Source: Dendrolimus kikuchii | Lineage: Eukaryota > Arthropoda > Insecta > Lepidoptera > Lasiocampidae | Length of the DNA stretch: 64,000 nucleotides | Direction of reading: 5' to 3' | Assembly: GCA_019925095.2 (NCBI GenBank) | Contig: CM034401.1 | Span: 17,057,338 to 17,121,337, forward strand | Part shown: piece by piece, positions 1-11,697 of the stretch | Layout of the letters: each line of letters starts with the position of its first letter | How positions within the stretch are numbered: the stretch's first letter is position 1 | Position numbers and translations under genes: made by a program | Notes under the pieces: model-generated | Told to the model about the DNA's origin: nothing | The model's database searches: none | Seen by the model: only the letters and a program-made list of their open reading frames with translations

Positions 1-455
1 TATTTATTTTATTCGGAAAACAAACAGTTTATAGCTAAGTACATACCATTAAAATCTATAACCATTTAATTGTTTCCACATATAGATATCGATAAAGCTT
101 GCTAGTAATACTTTACATTCTATTAATTAAATTAAAAAGAGAAAATTAAAAAAAAGAAAATATATTATTTTAAAACTGACCTATTAATGCAACTCTGTAA
201 TATTCAGCCCAGTGCTTTACCAGGACCGTCTTAACATTTTGTGAATTAGTAATAAATAAACCTATATCATGGGTAACAGCTAAAAGATTGTAGTTAATTG
301 AACACGATTAAAATAAGAATTTGCTCTATAATTACTAGATATCCGAGAAACAAACATTTGTATTGGATTCCGTTGTTGGCATTTTGAAACATATTTCAGA
401 TAATAAGTAAGGCGAGTCTATTTTAGACTGTGTAATTTTACTTAGCATCACTATT
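1..455. other. AT-rich DNA, no feature seen
   Basis: No ORF, known repeat or inverted repeat was recognised here. Confidence 0.5.
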
Positions 456-1150
456 TCTGCTATTTTCCTCCTTACGTACGGGTACGTACTTAGAATTGGA
501 AGAAAACACCAGTTTCTAACTAAACGCTTTTATTGACTTAAACAGCCGTACGTGATTCCTCTCCGCAGGGTCGCCCCTACTCGCACGACTAAAGACGCAC
601 TGTCCCGACGATAAGTTGTCTCACTCACAATACCGTCGCCGATATTGCGTAGACCACCTCCGGCTACTGCAGTGCTCACCGCCAAATTACCGCGTGTAGC
701 TCGCTTCTAGATCTTCTCTCAAACTGCACTACATCTCAGAGTAGTTGAAAGCAGATAGTTGAATCTGGAACTCTTTCGTATCGCACTTATCGCTTCACTG
801 TCTCGAACTGAACTCAAGTCTAAACTGCCTGGTAGGTGCGCCTTATGCTTCTTATATACCCGGAAGAAGTTTCTGGAACCCATAATTTCGATCTTCTTTT
901 CGTTATTCTTTTATTTACTATCTGTCCCTTTCTAAACATCTATCTATCTCTGTTTCTTCTTTTCTTTCCCGAACTTTCTGTTCTAGAACTTTCGTTCATC
1001 GTCTATCCCTTTCTAAAATATATCTGTCTTTGTCTTTTCCTTCCAGAGTTATCTCACATTTTCTAAAAGTCTTAAACCAACTAGATTGTTCCACCATTAC
1101 TCGCCACAATATCATGTCTGAGACATCTAGCCTCGTAGTGGTTATTTTAA
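456..1150 (-). mobile_element. Candidate degenerate LTR, minus strand
   Basis: Read on the minus strand, this segment has the order of an LTR: a purine-rich tract (about 1075-880), a TATA box (TATATAAG at 858-851), a GC-richer transcribed part, an AATAAA signal (534-529), and a short U5-like end. The stretch just after AATAAA resembles the end of a similar segment on the plus strand near 19440-19520 (shared gtgttt-cttccaat motif). The termini and TSD were not resolved and no internal retroelement gene adjoins it. It could instead be a host promoter with first exon. The T-rich open frame at 836-1066 is the complement of the purine tract and is not treated as a gene. Confidence 0.4.
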
Positions 1151-1855
1151 TAATATTGTTGTTTCGTTTACATGCGAGTAAGTAACTCTGTCACATGAAT
1201 GTTAAATGAACTGTTCATTTTCCTCATTACTGGGTACAATTTGACATAACTCATTGTTGGAGCTTTCAATTTGAGTTCAGGTTAAGCGTAAGTAAGCAGG
1301 GTATCTGTTTTTGCTTGAGTGCTGTAAAAACCAATTACACTTGACACTAAATAAATACGCATTTCGAGGAAGTAATATAACACGATCTAATGCAATACTA
1401 GTATAATTATTATATCTTTTGGAATTGTACTCGATTTAACTTCAAAGTGAAAGGTTTTATTAGCTGTGATGGACCGGAGGAAAAAGTAATAAGAATATAA
1501 TATATTAAATTATCCTACAGTTCAAGTGGAAGGAGCGTGTCAGGAGCTACGGGATCCGCGGTAGCTTGCATGTCGACACAGACATAGTTGCCTATGCTTG
1601 TACTTGTGTCATGTTTTTCAGCAAACGTATAGTTACGTGTCAAACTTGTTACTTGATTTAACTTCTCCTAGATTGTTTTAGTCTTGCTGTTTCCAGAAGA
1701 ACAACGCACGGCGGGCAATGTTCATGTCAAGTCACAATAATCTTATACCTATTAATATTCTAAACTAAAATATATATGAGGGCGAAGACGAATGCTTGTT
1801 ATTATTTCACGCAAAAAAAATATTAAACCGATTTTAATGAAACTACATTGATTTA
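1151..1855. other. Unannotated AT-rich DNA
   Basis: No gene, element end or notable repeat was recognised between the candidate LTR and the Helitron starting at 1856. Confidence 0.5.
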
Positions 1856-1926
1856 TCTATACTAATATTATAAAGAGTAAAGTTTGTAATTTTGTATATT
1901 TGTAACGAATAAATTCCAAAAACTAC

Positions 1927-2510
1927 TGTTGCAAGATGTCCATCACAGTAGTCATGAGAACCATAGTTTACATATACACATAGACTATCGTCACAGATAA
2001 TAATATTTTTTGTCAATTTATCAAATGATTCCAATTATAATCAAATTGAACTTTTGTACCAGTTAGTTACATACATACATAGCTTCACGCCAGTTCCCTT
2101 GCGGGGTAGGCACGAACAACAGAGTGCCATTTAGGCTTATTCTTACACACCTCACTTGCTTATTTCACATTCAATAACTCTTGTCATGCACGCTCGTCTG
2201 TTATTAAGGCTCCTGACAGTTAGTTGATTTTATAATCCCACTAAATTAACGTTTAGATAATTTAGTGCATCAGTAACTAATTGTTATAATTATTTTTGTG
2301 ATCCTGGCAACACAATGATGTAATTGCTATTTTTAGCAGTAATGCAATGTTATTTTTTTGTAGTTGGTAGCATTTTCGTATAAAAGGGCGTGTAGGCAGT
2401 GTTCATTGGTTACTGTGCAGTGTACATAGTTATAACAAAGGCTGAACAATAAAGGGGAAACCCTGTTAATATTTGGTACTTTCTTACCCAAATCTCTCTT
2501 TGCTATTACA
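1927..2510 (+). mobile_element. Solo LTR inside the Helitron
   Basis: This is a TGTT...TACA-bounded insertion flanked by a 4-bp direct duplication CTAC (1923-1926 and 2511-2514). Removing it rejoins the Helitron text as ...aaactactgaaccg, which is what the related copy at 25868 predicts. It carries a TATA box (TATAAAAGG, 2379-2387) and AATAAA (2448-2453) in LTR order on the plus strand. The LTR itself is about 427 bp once the nested LINE-T is subtracted. A 4-bp TSD suits Gypsy-like elements, but the superfamily is inferred. No internal region remains, so LTR-LTR recombination is the likely history. Confidence 0.75.
2069..2216 (-). mobile_element. LINE-T 3' fragment nested in the solo LTR
   Basis: This is a 5'-truncated non-LTR retroposon on the minus strand, ending in an (ATGT)n tail. 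It encodes the end of a reverse transcriptase ORF (...VVRAYPARELA-stop in the best copies). A 9-bp TSD, CAGTTAGTT, lies at 2060-2068 and 2217-2225. It is the youngest layer of the nest. Confidence 0.85.
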
Positions 2511-2766
2511 CTACTGAACCGATTTCAAAAAAATTTTCACCATTAGATTGCTACATTATCCCGGATTAATATAAGCTATATTTATTACCAGAAGAAATTA
2601 GGGATCCCTACTAAAACTTCAATAATGTAAGCCAAGTTGTACAAAAATTGTGTTTGAATGGGTTCGGGGATGGTTTACATTCACAATTAGACCCGGTAGG
2701 TGGCGCTGCAATCGGGTTCTAGATTGTTATTTTTCAGGGCAGGACAACGTGTGCTGGAACCGCTAG

Positions 2767-3732
2767 TCTTATATATCAGGATAATAAGTAAACTATAAAA
2801 ATATTATTTGAATTAAACTAATTGTAATAAGTAACAATTCTGCAAGAACAAAATCATGATCACAACTAGTTACAGAATACGACATATCGCATAGAATCAT
2901 TGGCTTTCAAAGTGCTAAAAATGACTTCAGTTTATTCCTTTCAGGTTGACTATCACCATCATGCAAAGATGAGGGTAGTTATCAAATTTTGTAGAAAGAA
3001 ATTTTAACAATCCACATTAAAATAAATCCATAGAGGAGTTTGCGGTTTTTTTTTCAGGGTAAAGTACAATTGATTGGTAAACTTGTTTATACCTATTAAC
3101 ACCATGTTCCTGTTTCTATTGCGTAGTGTAGACGAGGCAATCACTTTGTTTGATAGATACCTCCTTTGGGAGATAACAATCACGTAGACGTCAGGCTGGC
3201 ATGGATCGCTGCCTTCCATAATGGGCTGAACACTATCGGTAGACTTGACGGACTAATTGGCCGCTGCTGAATACGATGCACTACTGAAGACGTGAAATTC
3301 AAGTTTACATTTCATCATGATTGTTATTTCCCAGATATCCAGTATTAGACAAAACCTAAATACGCTTTTGAACTACTATCAATTTGCTTGAACTATTATA
3401 TTTTTAACTATTATAATATAAAATATTTTATCTACCATTTTTAATCTATAATGCTCTGTACGTTCTTATTTAAGGAAATTAAATCCTGATATATACATTG
3501 CATATTATACTCTAGTATTTATCCGTGGATTTATCGACTTTACTGAGGCAAATGCTAGCCTAGAAGAAGAAGAAAAGAAAAGAAGCTAGAAGCTAGAAAA
3601 GATTCCCCACGATACAATCTATCCTATCTCCTTGTTAATTTATATTAAAGTTTAATTTATAATTTGCTAAATATTAAACTTGTCAAATTCTCGTTTAGCC
3701 ATTAAAAGGTAATACACAGAGCTAATACATAT
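2767..3732. other. Unannotated DNA between Helitron and LTR-S
   Basis: No supported gene. A 71-codon open frame on the minus strand (3219-3004) has no recognisable motif. Confidence 0.45.
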
Positions 3733-4233
3733 TATTACGAGTTGCAGGACTTGAATTAAACTGCCGTTGAAATTATTATAGAGTTTATTAGAACTATATA
3801 TACAAAGACGTATAACACAGGTACAAATATAACCGAACGCAACAAGTCCAAATGTAATGCAGAAGATCGTAATTCAATAACACGCGCAAAATCCGTCACT
3901 AAATAGATTACCGAATGTATACAAGTATTGCTTCGCTCGTGGTTATCGCTCGACTCACTCGTCCCTCAATTGAGGAATTGTTTTATACTGCACAGATGGA
4001 ATATATCTGCCCGGCCGCATGGACCGAATTTACTAGGATCACATGGTACTTTAAATCCGACACACCTGACTAATGACAGCCATAAAAGATTACAATACAC
4101 AATGGGCTGTTTTATAATCACAAATTTTAAACACAAAGTAAACAAAAGAAGTCCAAATACCGAAAGGTAATAAAATGTGTTTCTGCAGGTATGCAGGTGT
4201 GAATTTATCTTTGTCGGCGTCTAGGTAGTAACA
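3733..4233 (-). mobile_element. LTR-S solo LTR
   Basis: Homologous along its length to three other copies (32985-33456, 40229-40723, 62189-62564). On the minus strand it begins TGTTACT-like (ends at 4233) and ends at 3733 in ...ctcgtaata, a decayed ...CTCGTAACA. Conserved landmarks include a TATA-like agtataaaac region near 3990 and an AATAAA-like signal near 3787. The flanks ATAT and CTAT differ at one base, consistent with a decayed 4-bp TSD. The plus-strand open frame 3928-4170 is antisense to the LTR and is not a gene. Confidence 0.75.
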
Positions 4234-4503
4234 CTATTTACATTCTTAATGTATGTAATAATCCAATGCCAGTCCAAATTATCAAAATTGGATAGAATTG
4301 AGTTTGATATGATATAAATGAATGCAGGCCTATTAATATATAATATTTAGCTTGATACTCGAGTGTAATTTACATTCAAAATGAATGGAATACATGATAT
4401 CTGATACATAAATTTGCATTAGACATCTAATAAATATTGTCATCATTAATGAAAATGTGATCTCCATTCTGATTATATGAATAACATGATATATTTTATT
4501 TTA

Positions 4504-4680
4504 TTGCAGGAGTTCAGCAGACAGGCAGACGGCCCACTTGATGGATAGCGGTTACTATCGCCTATGGACATTTGCAACACCAGAGTAGCACCTCTGCGCA
4601 CAAATGCGCTGCTGCTCTCGGAACCTGGTCACCAATGCTGGAACACAACTTGTTATGGCGATATACTATAGAACAGGGAT
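4504..4680 (-). mobile_element. SINE-A copy, 5'-truncated and internally deleted
   Basis: Matches the 3' half of SINE-A. The A-rich tail appears as ttttattgcagg at the left edge, followed by the conserved cagcagacaggcagacgg block. The copy stops near ...agaacaggga, well short of the gcacggata 5' end seen in complete copies. Confidence 0.8.
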
Positions 4681-5024
4681 ATTTTGAATGATATCAAATG
4701 AATGAACTTTTGCGTCGAAATTTGTTCCTTTTGGAATTCATACGTATCTCAAATATGGTCGTACATGACCAACGAAAAATGTTTTTTTATATAATATAAG
4801 TGACAACCATGACGGCAGTTAAATATGACTTCTATGCCCCTTTTATCTTATGTCCACTTTTATGAAAATAAGCAGAAGGCTGGCTAGGAACATGAGCGTC
4901 GTATGTAAGCGCTTCTTAATTGAACGTACAGACGTCGTCCACTTCTTTCGCCACTAAGGTTAACGAGAGCTTATTATGTTGTAGGTAGGTAGGTAGACAG
5001 TTTTTTCAGGTGACGTTCAATTAG
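4681..5024. other. Unannotated DNA with a (GTAG)n run
   Basis: Contains a short GTAG tetranucleotide run near 4984-4996. Nothing else was recognised. Confidence 0.4.
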
Positions 5025-5480
5025 TCTATAGTATAATAAATCTGTAAATAGTTCGAGTTTGTACAATGCGTTTAAAAATGTGAAAAAAATCAGGGGGGAT
5101 ATTTCGGATCAGGAGATTCCGAAAATGCAATTTTTAGACTTTTATCTTTTATTTTTTTATTTATCAAGACAACAAAATGATTACAACTCGTTGATTTTAT
5201 ACATAGCATAGAAAACCTCTGGGGTTTATATTAGTGCTATGGGTATCTACGTTATGTTTCGTTTAGAAAGTGCATTTTGAGTTTGTCTGTCTGTTAGAGC
5301 ATCACGTAAAAACTACTGAACGGATTTAAATGAAACTCAACACAGAGCAAACTCATATTTCGGGGCGTAACTTGGATACTTTTTATCTTGGTAAATGACG
5401 TCGTTTCCGCGGGATAGACCAAAATTTCGAAAAAGATAGCGCTGCGATCACATCGTTTTTGAAAACTACAAAACGTATAT
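5025..5480 (+). mobile_element. H2 Helitron-like element
   Basis: Begins TCTATAGTATAATAAATCTG and continues through blocks shared with 15788-16100: gtttgt-tg-ttag, aactactgaacgg, tactttttat, and a gatagcgctgcgatcacatc-type block near 5440. No clear CTAG terminus was found, so the right edge is approximate. It is probably a decayed Helitron, since the same 5' motif occurs in lepidopteran Helitrons (family knowledge). Confidence 0.55.
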
Positions 5481-6950
5481 GAACGAACTCGTCATTCGAT
5501 TCGAGAGAGATGGTTTTATATCCCGAATCAATACTTTTTATTTCCGCTGCAATCGCGTTTTTTTCAATTTACTAACAAATACGCACGTTGTCATAAACAA
5601 CATGTCATTCGTTGTATTACTTCAAGTCAGGTTGGCTTCGACTCGCTTTTATGTTTTACTGGGCAGTTGTCTAGACTATATGGATTTAGTTTCTTTGTTA
5701 GTCTAAAGATATTTGCTTCGTATGTCGTAAAAAGTCCTCTCTCCTCACTAACTTTTGAATTATGGAGAAGAACATTCTGAACAAATTCAAGGTGCTAAAG
5801 CCTAACAAAAGACTTGGAAAGAAAAATAATTGGAACAAGAAGTGTTTATTACATTTTGAGATATGGGGTATTTCCTACTAAATGCTTTTTAGTGTTTCAT
5901 AGACAAACCACAAAAACGTTGGATGTTTACAACTTTTACGAAAAAGTATAGAAATTATAATTTATGTTAATGTATTTATAACATTTAAAGTAGTGTATAC
6001 CTATTGTCCCTTCGTATATAGATATCATTTATAGTAAAAGGTATTCGCTCCATAAACAGTAAATTTAGTAAAAAAAAAACAAAGACATTGTAACTAAAAT
6101 ACATTATGTAGCAGATCACTGCCAACGGGGAGCGTGCCCAGAAGGCTGGCTGCATTGCCACGCTGTATGGCAATACTTATTTATTATATTATATATTAAT
6201 ATACATAGTATTAATTATTTGTAGGAGGCAAAATACCGACGCAAGAGTATATGTTAGAAAATTTTATTGTGCCCAGTTTAGAAGTTTACTTTTCTGTACT
6301 GTTACACCTAAAAATATTAGTTTTGCCAACCGTATCCACTAATCAAGCCAAATAATGTGATAAATTTACTACCGCACCTTTTATCTTTTGAACACAGTTA
6401 TTAGTAGTTAGTATAAGCGATGGGCGATTTTGTGATATTTAAACAGACAAAAGATTGCAATTGACTCAAAATTACAATATATAGTCATCTACTCGTTCCT
6501 TGGCTGAACAATCGAGATGTTTTCCATTATATCGAGTAAACTTATTCGACTTGATGCCCAAGTGGCAGATGAGTTCAGTCGTGACTCATAATTGTAAGCA
6601 GTGTCGATTCATTGACATGTCCGTTTATTACTAACCCCAGTCGGCCTAAAAACTATCGACTACAGGTGAAAACAATCATGCATCAGCGAGACAATCAATC
6701 GAAATAATCGACTTGAACATTTCACCTTCACTTATAGCTATAATTGAACAGCCCTAAGGAGATAATTTTGAAGTTACATTTAAATACTGACGAACTAACT
6801 TTGTAACAGTATCAAAATAATTTATATCAAATTAAAACACTACAATTAGCTTATTTATTTAGAAACTTAACTCATGACAAGGTTGTTTGTTTACACTTTT
6901 TTTCTTAGATATTAGTGACGTGACCTGGAGACTAATGTACAATCGAATAT
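5481..6950. other. Unannotated DNA
   Basis: Short open frames at 5479-5706 and 5985-6173 show no family motif and no splice-site support. No repeat was recognised. Confidence 0.45.
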
Positions 6951-6986
6951 TTTTAACATAAATTGTAATTATAATTTATGTTAAAA
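6951..6986. repeat. 36-bp hairpin with 14-bp arms
   Basis: The arm TTTTAACATAAATT (6951-6964) is perfectly complementary to 6973-6986, with an 8-nt spacer. It could be the relic of a small inverted-repeat element. No TSD was identified. Confidence 0.7.
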
Positions 6987-7054
6987 CTATTAGTTATGCA
7001 TATTTTCTACATTTTATAGATAAAAAAAATCGTGCGTCTCGGAACGCCCGACAG

Positions 7055-7233
7055 AAGTGATAACTTAAACTAATCTAAGTTGAACTATTTAATATTGAAA
7101 TTGTTTGTCTATTGAGAGAGGAATAGCCTGGCTACCGCTGCCGTATGCGTGAGAGAAAGGGAAGCTAGACAGACTGGCGCCGTAACGCGTTACGTAACGA
7201 AGCGGTTTACCCTCTCATAAGAAGTTATCACTT
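7055..7233. mobile_element. Candidate MITE with 13-bp inverted ends
   Basis: GAAGTGATAACTT (7055-7067) and AAGTTATCACTTC (7221-7233) form a perfect 13-bp inverted repeat enclosing 179 bp. The interior is GC-richer than the surroundings. No clear TSD was found, so this may be a MITE or a conserved regulatory palindrome. Confidence 0.4.
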
Positions 7234-7829
7234 CAAAAAGCAACACGTTTTGTCTCAAGCGATTCGGTAATGTGTGACTTCCTACATCGATTCCAACCAC
7301 TGAAATCAGTATGATAGATGACAGATGTGGCTTTACAGTACGGCAGAACAATACTTCGTTTTCTTCTAATGTATTACACGCTCACCGTTCCGCCTGACTT
7401 AGTGCAAAACCTTAGAGCGTAATCTTGCAGCGTGTAAAGTATCGATCAGCACGTGTGGGGCTTCTCTTCAATGCGGTTCGTTAGCCGCGTCAGTGTTGTT
7501 CGCGGCGGGCGTGCGTTGTTCTACCTTCCAATCGAATCATATTTGATTAGAGCCAGGTGCTTGAGTGTTTGTTCAGTGCGGGTAAAGTTTGTATTTTGTA
7601 CCTTTTATGTGTTAAGATCTTAGCTATAGCTATTATCAAACCCTTTTTTTGTAGTTGGTAGGGACAATGGATTATGTTTTGTTATAATCCTAACATACAT
7701 TTATTAATCTCTTCGTCTCATTAAAACTCACGGAATTTAAATGTTCGCCACCTTAAAGTCGACTTTTGCTTGCATGAGTACAAGAAACAGTACTGTTAAC
7801 ATTTTAATAAATATTATGTTTGTAAAATA
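7234..7829. other. GC-richer unique segment, possible promoter/5' exon
   Basis: From about 7380 to 7600 the composition rises above the surrounding AT-rich DNA and no repeat family matches. It includes tcagtgttgt-like initiator matches and gcgGGTAAAG near 7580, a plausible 5' splice site. No TATA box or ORF ties it to a gene. Both the strand and the function are guesses. Confidence 0.2.
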
Positions 7830-7998
7830 CTAGCTATGCCCGCAACTTCCCTGCGTGGATTTCTTTTTTTTTTGGAATCTTAAAAAAAGGTAGTCTAAGT
7901 TACTTCTTATAATATCAGCTATCTAATCGCGAAAATGACGTCAAAATCGGTCCAGCTGTTTCAGAGATTAGCCGAAACATCCAGACAGACAGTTTTTT
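7830..7998 (-). mobile_element. Helitron 3' part
   Basis: CTAG (7830-7833) and the adjacent tgcccgcaactt form a Helitron 3' end on the minus strand. The segment runs through the conserved aaaatcggtccagctgtttcagagattagcc block to cagacagacag near 7995, where the 5' part is missing. Confidence 0.7.
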
Positions 7999-9380
7999 TT
8001 TTAATTGATGCATTTAGTAAGAAGATGTTATTCTGACGTTATAAACAAACACTTATTTTATTTATTTCTATGTATAGATAGAAACGTAATAAAAGAAAAT
8101 CTGCTGAACTCCAGCAATAAAAAATATAAAAAAAAAACAAACAAAGGATATAATCACTCGTTTATCATAAATATTAAAACCAATCAAATAGTTTTACATC
8201 TTCTTCTTAGACAACATAGAAAGTCAACCAACTTTGATCTAAATAACTTTAAACTTTATTGTCAAATAGTTAAACATGTAGATATGTGGAACATTCTGTT
8301 GTGTGGCTTAGTTTGAAAAGGTAACGTGCTCGTGGAACGTTAAATGAATCAATTTAAAAACGGCTTGTGTTTAAACGTCTACCAGAAATGCACCTATTTT
8401 ACTACCAATAAAAGAAATACCTGCCAGAATGGATAAATGCTCACCAAATTGTGTTTCATGAAGTTCAGTGATGCTATGCCATAAAAATATATAAACGCCT
8501 TTAAAGCTAATTTCAGACCAAATATTTTATATTATCGCTAAATAGATATTACCAATATTTTGTTTCACCACTTTCAACTTATTAATTTTTGCTGAGGCCA
8601 AAAAGCAAACGACCGAACGTACAATTATTTTTAATACCAAATATAATATTGCGCATTCCAAACCCATGGTGCTTGTTTATTGTTTTATGAATTTGATTAA
8701 AATATAACCAAATAAATATTTCACTCTCAACATTACTGCAACACAAATGATTAAGGTAGGTAAAAAATGAATCACTGGTAGGAAAAAAATAAACAAAAGT
8801 AAAACGAAGTTATTATTTATTATATTTATAGGTACTTATAAGATTAATTTGTAATTAAGATTTATTAATGGCACTTTAAGGAACACAATGGTTAAAATCA
8901 GTCAACCACATAAACGTTTTAAAAAATTAACAAAAGAAAAAGTGCCGGTGGCGGCTGTGCGGGTTGCAAGGTAAATAAGTAAAGGGAAACGACTGTAATC
9001 TTAGTTTAACAATATTATATTTTGGATTCAGGTTGGATAATTTGATTACACTAAAACTAATTAGAACTGTAATTTTCGGTTTGAATGTGACTGTTTTAGT
9101 AAAACAATATTTGGTGAGTATTTACCTATTTTAATAAGCAAAAAGAATTTAAATACAAAACGAACAATTATTCTGATGAGTGTATATTTATTTTGGAACG
9201 TAAAACGTTGATTTTTAGGCACCTCGGTATAGAGTGGATCAAATTTATATGAAGTTAATATATTTTACTTGGTACTTAGTTTTAGGGACAAAAAAATATT
9301 TTGGTGAGCATTTAAATTGTACCCTTTAAAAACTGGCGATCTTTATCATACCGCCACTGTGCATTTTTTTTATTTTTTAT
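7999..9380. other. Unannotated AT-rich DNA
   Basis: The 103-codon frame at 8005-8316 is lysine/asparagine-rich from AT bias and overlaps the Helitron edge, with no motif. Nothing else was recognised. Confidence 0.45.
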
Positions 9381-9688
9381 TGCAGGAGTTCAGCAGACAG
9401 GCAGACGGCCGTTTGACTTGATGAAACGCGGTTACCATCGTCTATGGACATTTGTAACCCCAAAAGTGCTACAAACGCGCTGCTGCTCTCTTAAGGGAGA
9501 CTGAAATCTGGTCACTAATGCCGAAACACAACTCAAGGTTGTTATGACGACATACTTTAGACCAGGGGTGGTAGCCATCCAGTCGGGCAAATGCCCTACC
9601 ACTTGGCTGTGGGTTGTTTTATCGCCTCTTACGACAGGTCGCCCGGCCACAGGGAATTGTATTCTTTCTCCGTTCCTGCACGGATAAT
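9381..9688 (-). mobile_element. SINE-A, near full length
   Basis: Spans from the A-tail (tttttattgcagg on the plus strand) to the element's conserved 5' end, cgttcctgcacggata. It is one of the most complete copies, about 300 bp. The 98-codon frame on this strand is simply SINE-A read through and is not a protein. Confidence 0.9.
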
Positions 9689-10685
9689 AATACAGTACAG
9701 TATTGATACATACAAATACAACAGGCATACCAACTTAAAGTACTGTCTATATTATTAGTCAGTTTTTATTGTTTTGTATCTCTTTAAGCGCTTATGACCG
9801 CATAATTTTCGACATGAAACTTATAGAAGAAATTTTTCAGGATTTAAGTGATTTATTTTCTTCTCCGGTTTGTAAAGTAGTTATTTATCAATTTTAATTG
9901 AATTATGTTCATGTCGAAGGAGAAAGGAGGGGAGGAGATAAGTACAGAACAAAAAACATACTAGGTTTCTCCGACAACGCCTTTAATTTTTAATTTAATT
10001 ATAGGCTTTTCATACTTGTCACCTAAGACGACTATATAGTTGACAACTGATAGACTACTTTTTTTTAAAAAAATTTGGAGAGCTGAAATAGAGGAAAAAA
10101 ATTATGGCAACCCAGAACTACTCAAGGTATAGATATAGAAACGAATATTAAGGCTTTTAATAAATACAGAAATACGTGTTTCAGTGTTTTTACAAAATAG
10201 TTCCTGAACGGACAAAGTATTAGTATATTAATTTTTATTATTCTAATAATTCATTTTTACATTTTTGACATTGTATTTTATATGGAATAACTTGGCACTT
10301 GACATATTATCTACAATTAGGTACAGTATAATTCTAGAAAAAAAGTAAAAATAATGTCTGTGGATTGAATGGGTTATAATCTGTTATTACTAATTAGTTG
10401 ATTTTCAACTTCTTTTAATTAATATTTGCATGCCTGAAAGGGCAAAAACATGTGAAACAAAATAACATATCTTCATCTAATGTTTTTACTAACCATGTTT
10501 TGAAGCAAATAAATGATTTGATTTGAAATGAAAAAAATGCGACTTTGCTGTTTTGACTTCGGTTAAAAGTAACAAATAAAGCCGGAGGTAGTTAGTAGGT
10601 AACAGTAGCTTATGTACAAACGTGAAAGTGTCATTGATTGAATGTTTGCATATACATGTTTTTCTTCACAGTATAAAGAACCGAT
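9689..10685. other. Unannotated DNA with a possible LINE tail
   Basis: Around 10495-10535 the text aagcaaataaatgatttgatttg resembles LINE 3' tails common in Lepidoptera. Otherwise nothing was recognised. Confidence 0.4.
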
Positions 10686-10970
10686 TTATCCGTGCAGAGC
10701 CGGTCGTAAGAGGCAGCAAAACAACCCACAGCCAGGTGGTAGGGTATTTGCCCGACTGGATGGCTACCACCCCTGGTCTAGAATATGTTGCCATAATAAC
10801 CTTGATTTGTGTTCCGGCATTAGTAACCAGATTCCAGTCTCCCTTAAGAGAGCAGCAGCGCATTTGTAGCACCTTTGGTGTTGCAAATGTCCATAGGCGA
10901 TGGTAACCGCTTTCCATTAAATGGGCCGTCAGCCAGTCTGCTGAACTCATGCAATAAAAATAAAAAAAAA
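10686..10970 (+). mobile_element. SINE-A with a 5' internal deletion
   Basis: Begins tatccgtgcag, skips the gaacggagaaagaatac...ctgcgg block, then follows SINE-A to ctgaactcatgcaataaaaat with an A-rich tail. Confidence 0.9.
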
Positions 10971-11328
10971 AACTTCATATTTCCTGTATGTGTCAATAAG
11001 TTTTAACTTGAAAATTTGACTATTATCCGAGTATGTTCCAAACTTCGCTACAAAAACAGCGCGAAAGCTTTAAGTGTAAGCAAAAGATAATTAATTTTAC
11101 TCTGACATATACAGATGTTTTTAAAACAGTTTATGAAAGAAAATTTTAATCAAGCCAATTTAGTACTCAGAAGGCTAGACGTGAGGCAGACACGTGTCTT
11201 ATCTGTCTTCATAATTGGTCTGCCATGTGCATGAACGTGACTTGTTGAAATGCTGAATATGCTTTTCGGGGAGGCTCGGTCAACGCCCTGGCGTACACTA
11301 TTTGGTGAGGTGTTGATAGTCTATCTAA
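10971..11328. other. Unannotated DNA
   Basis: Moderately GC-rich around 11165-11290, but no gene or repeat was recognised. Confidence 0.4.
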
Positions 11329-11460
11329 TCTATAGTAAAATAAATCTATTTCGGGTGTTGAGTTTCTACTATGCATTTAAAGATGAGAAAAAAATCCGAG
11401 TGCCTAATTCGGTCCACTAAATTCCGAAAGAGCGATTCTTAGAATTTTGTCTGTTTTTTT
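11329..11460 (+). mobile_element. H2 Helitron-like 5' fragment
   Basis: TC at 11329 is preceded by A and followed by TATAGTAAAATAAATC, then by gatgagaaaaaaatc, matching the 5' 130 bp of the element at 5025. Confidence 0.55.
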
Positions 11461-11524
11461 TATTATTTATTTTAAATATTTTTTTTGGGAGGCTAAAGTG
11501 CTTTACATATACCTTAGTGTATGT

Positions 11525-11697
11525 ATGTGGTGTACGCATACCTACATCGCCTGATTTAGGTTACCTGGAAGAGATCACTTTGAGCGATAAGGCCGCCTAA
11601 TGTATAGAAAATATTGTAAATTTACTCTGTTTTGTAATTGTATATTTTGGTGTGCAATAAAGTGTTTTTATCCCTCTCTCTCTCTCTCTCTCTTAGC
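11525..11697 (+). mobile_element. LINE-B 3' end with CT-repeat tail
   Basis: Contains the gcctggaagagatcactttgagcgataaggccgcc-type block and a final tgtgcaataaagtg, followed by (CT)n at about 11672-11693. It matches 62575-62760 and 63000-63180, and the reverse copies at 17462 and 28222. It is a non-LTR 3' UTR with no coding part present. Confidence 0.75.

Larger units (their letters stand above)
1856..2766 (+). mobile_element. Non-autonomous Helitron, interrupted by an LTR
   Basis: The 5' end is TC at 1856, followed by the typical TATACTAATATTATAAAG. The 3' end is CTAG at 2763-2766. Host bases A (1855) and T (2767) flank it, matching the Helitron A/T insertion rule, and no TSD is expected. 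Its sequence is colinear with the Helitron at 25868-26224 (shared actactg, cgggttctaga and tttttcag-gca blocks) except for a 588-bp interruption by a solo LTR plus duplicated target. No Rep/helicase coding is present, so it was mobilised in trans. It is the oldest layer of a three-level nest. Confidence 0.85.

Noticed and set aside
836..1066. 76-codon open frame
   Set aside because: Pyrimidine-rich repeat of Phe/Leu/Ser codons opposite a purine tract in an LTR-like segment; no start context or domain.
8005..8316. 103-codon frame
   Set aside because: Lys/Asn/Ile-rich from AT bias, starts in a Helitron edge, no motif or splice signal.
9432..9728. 98-codon minus-strand frame, and similar frames at 10622, 26605, 29702, 37357 and 54867
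   Set aside because: All are the same SINE-A sequence read through. The shared protein text reflects repeat identity rather than a conserved protein.
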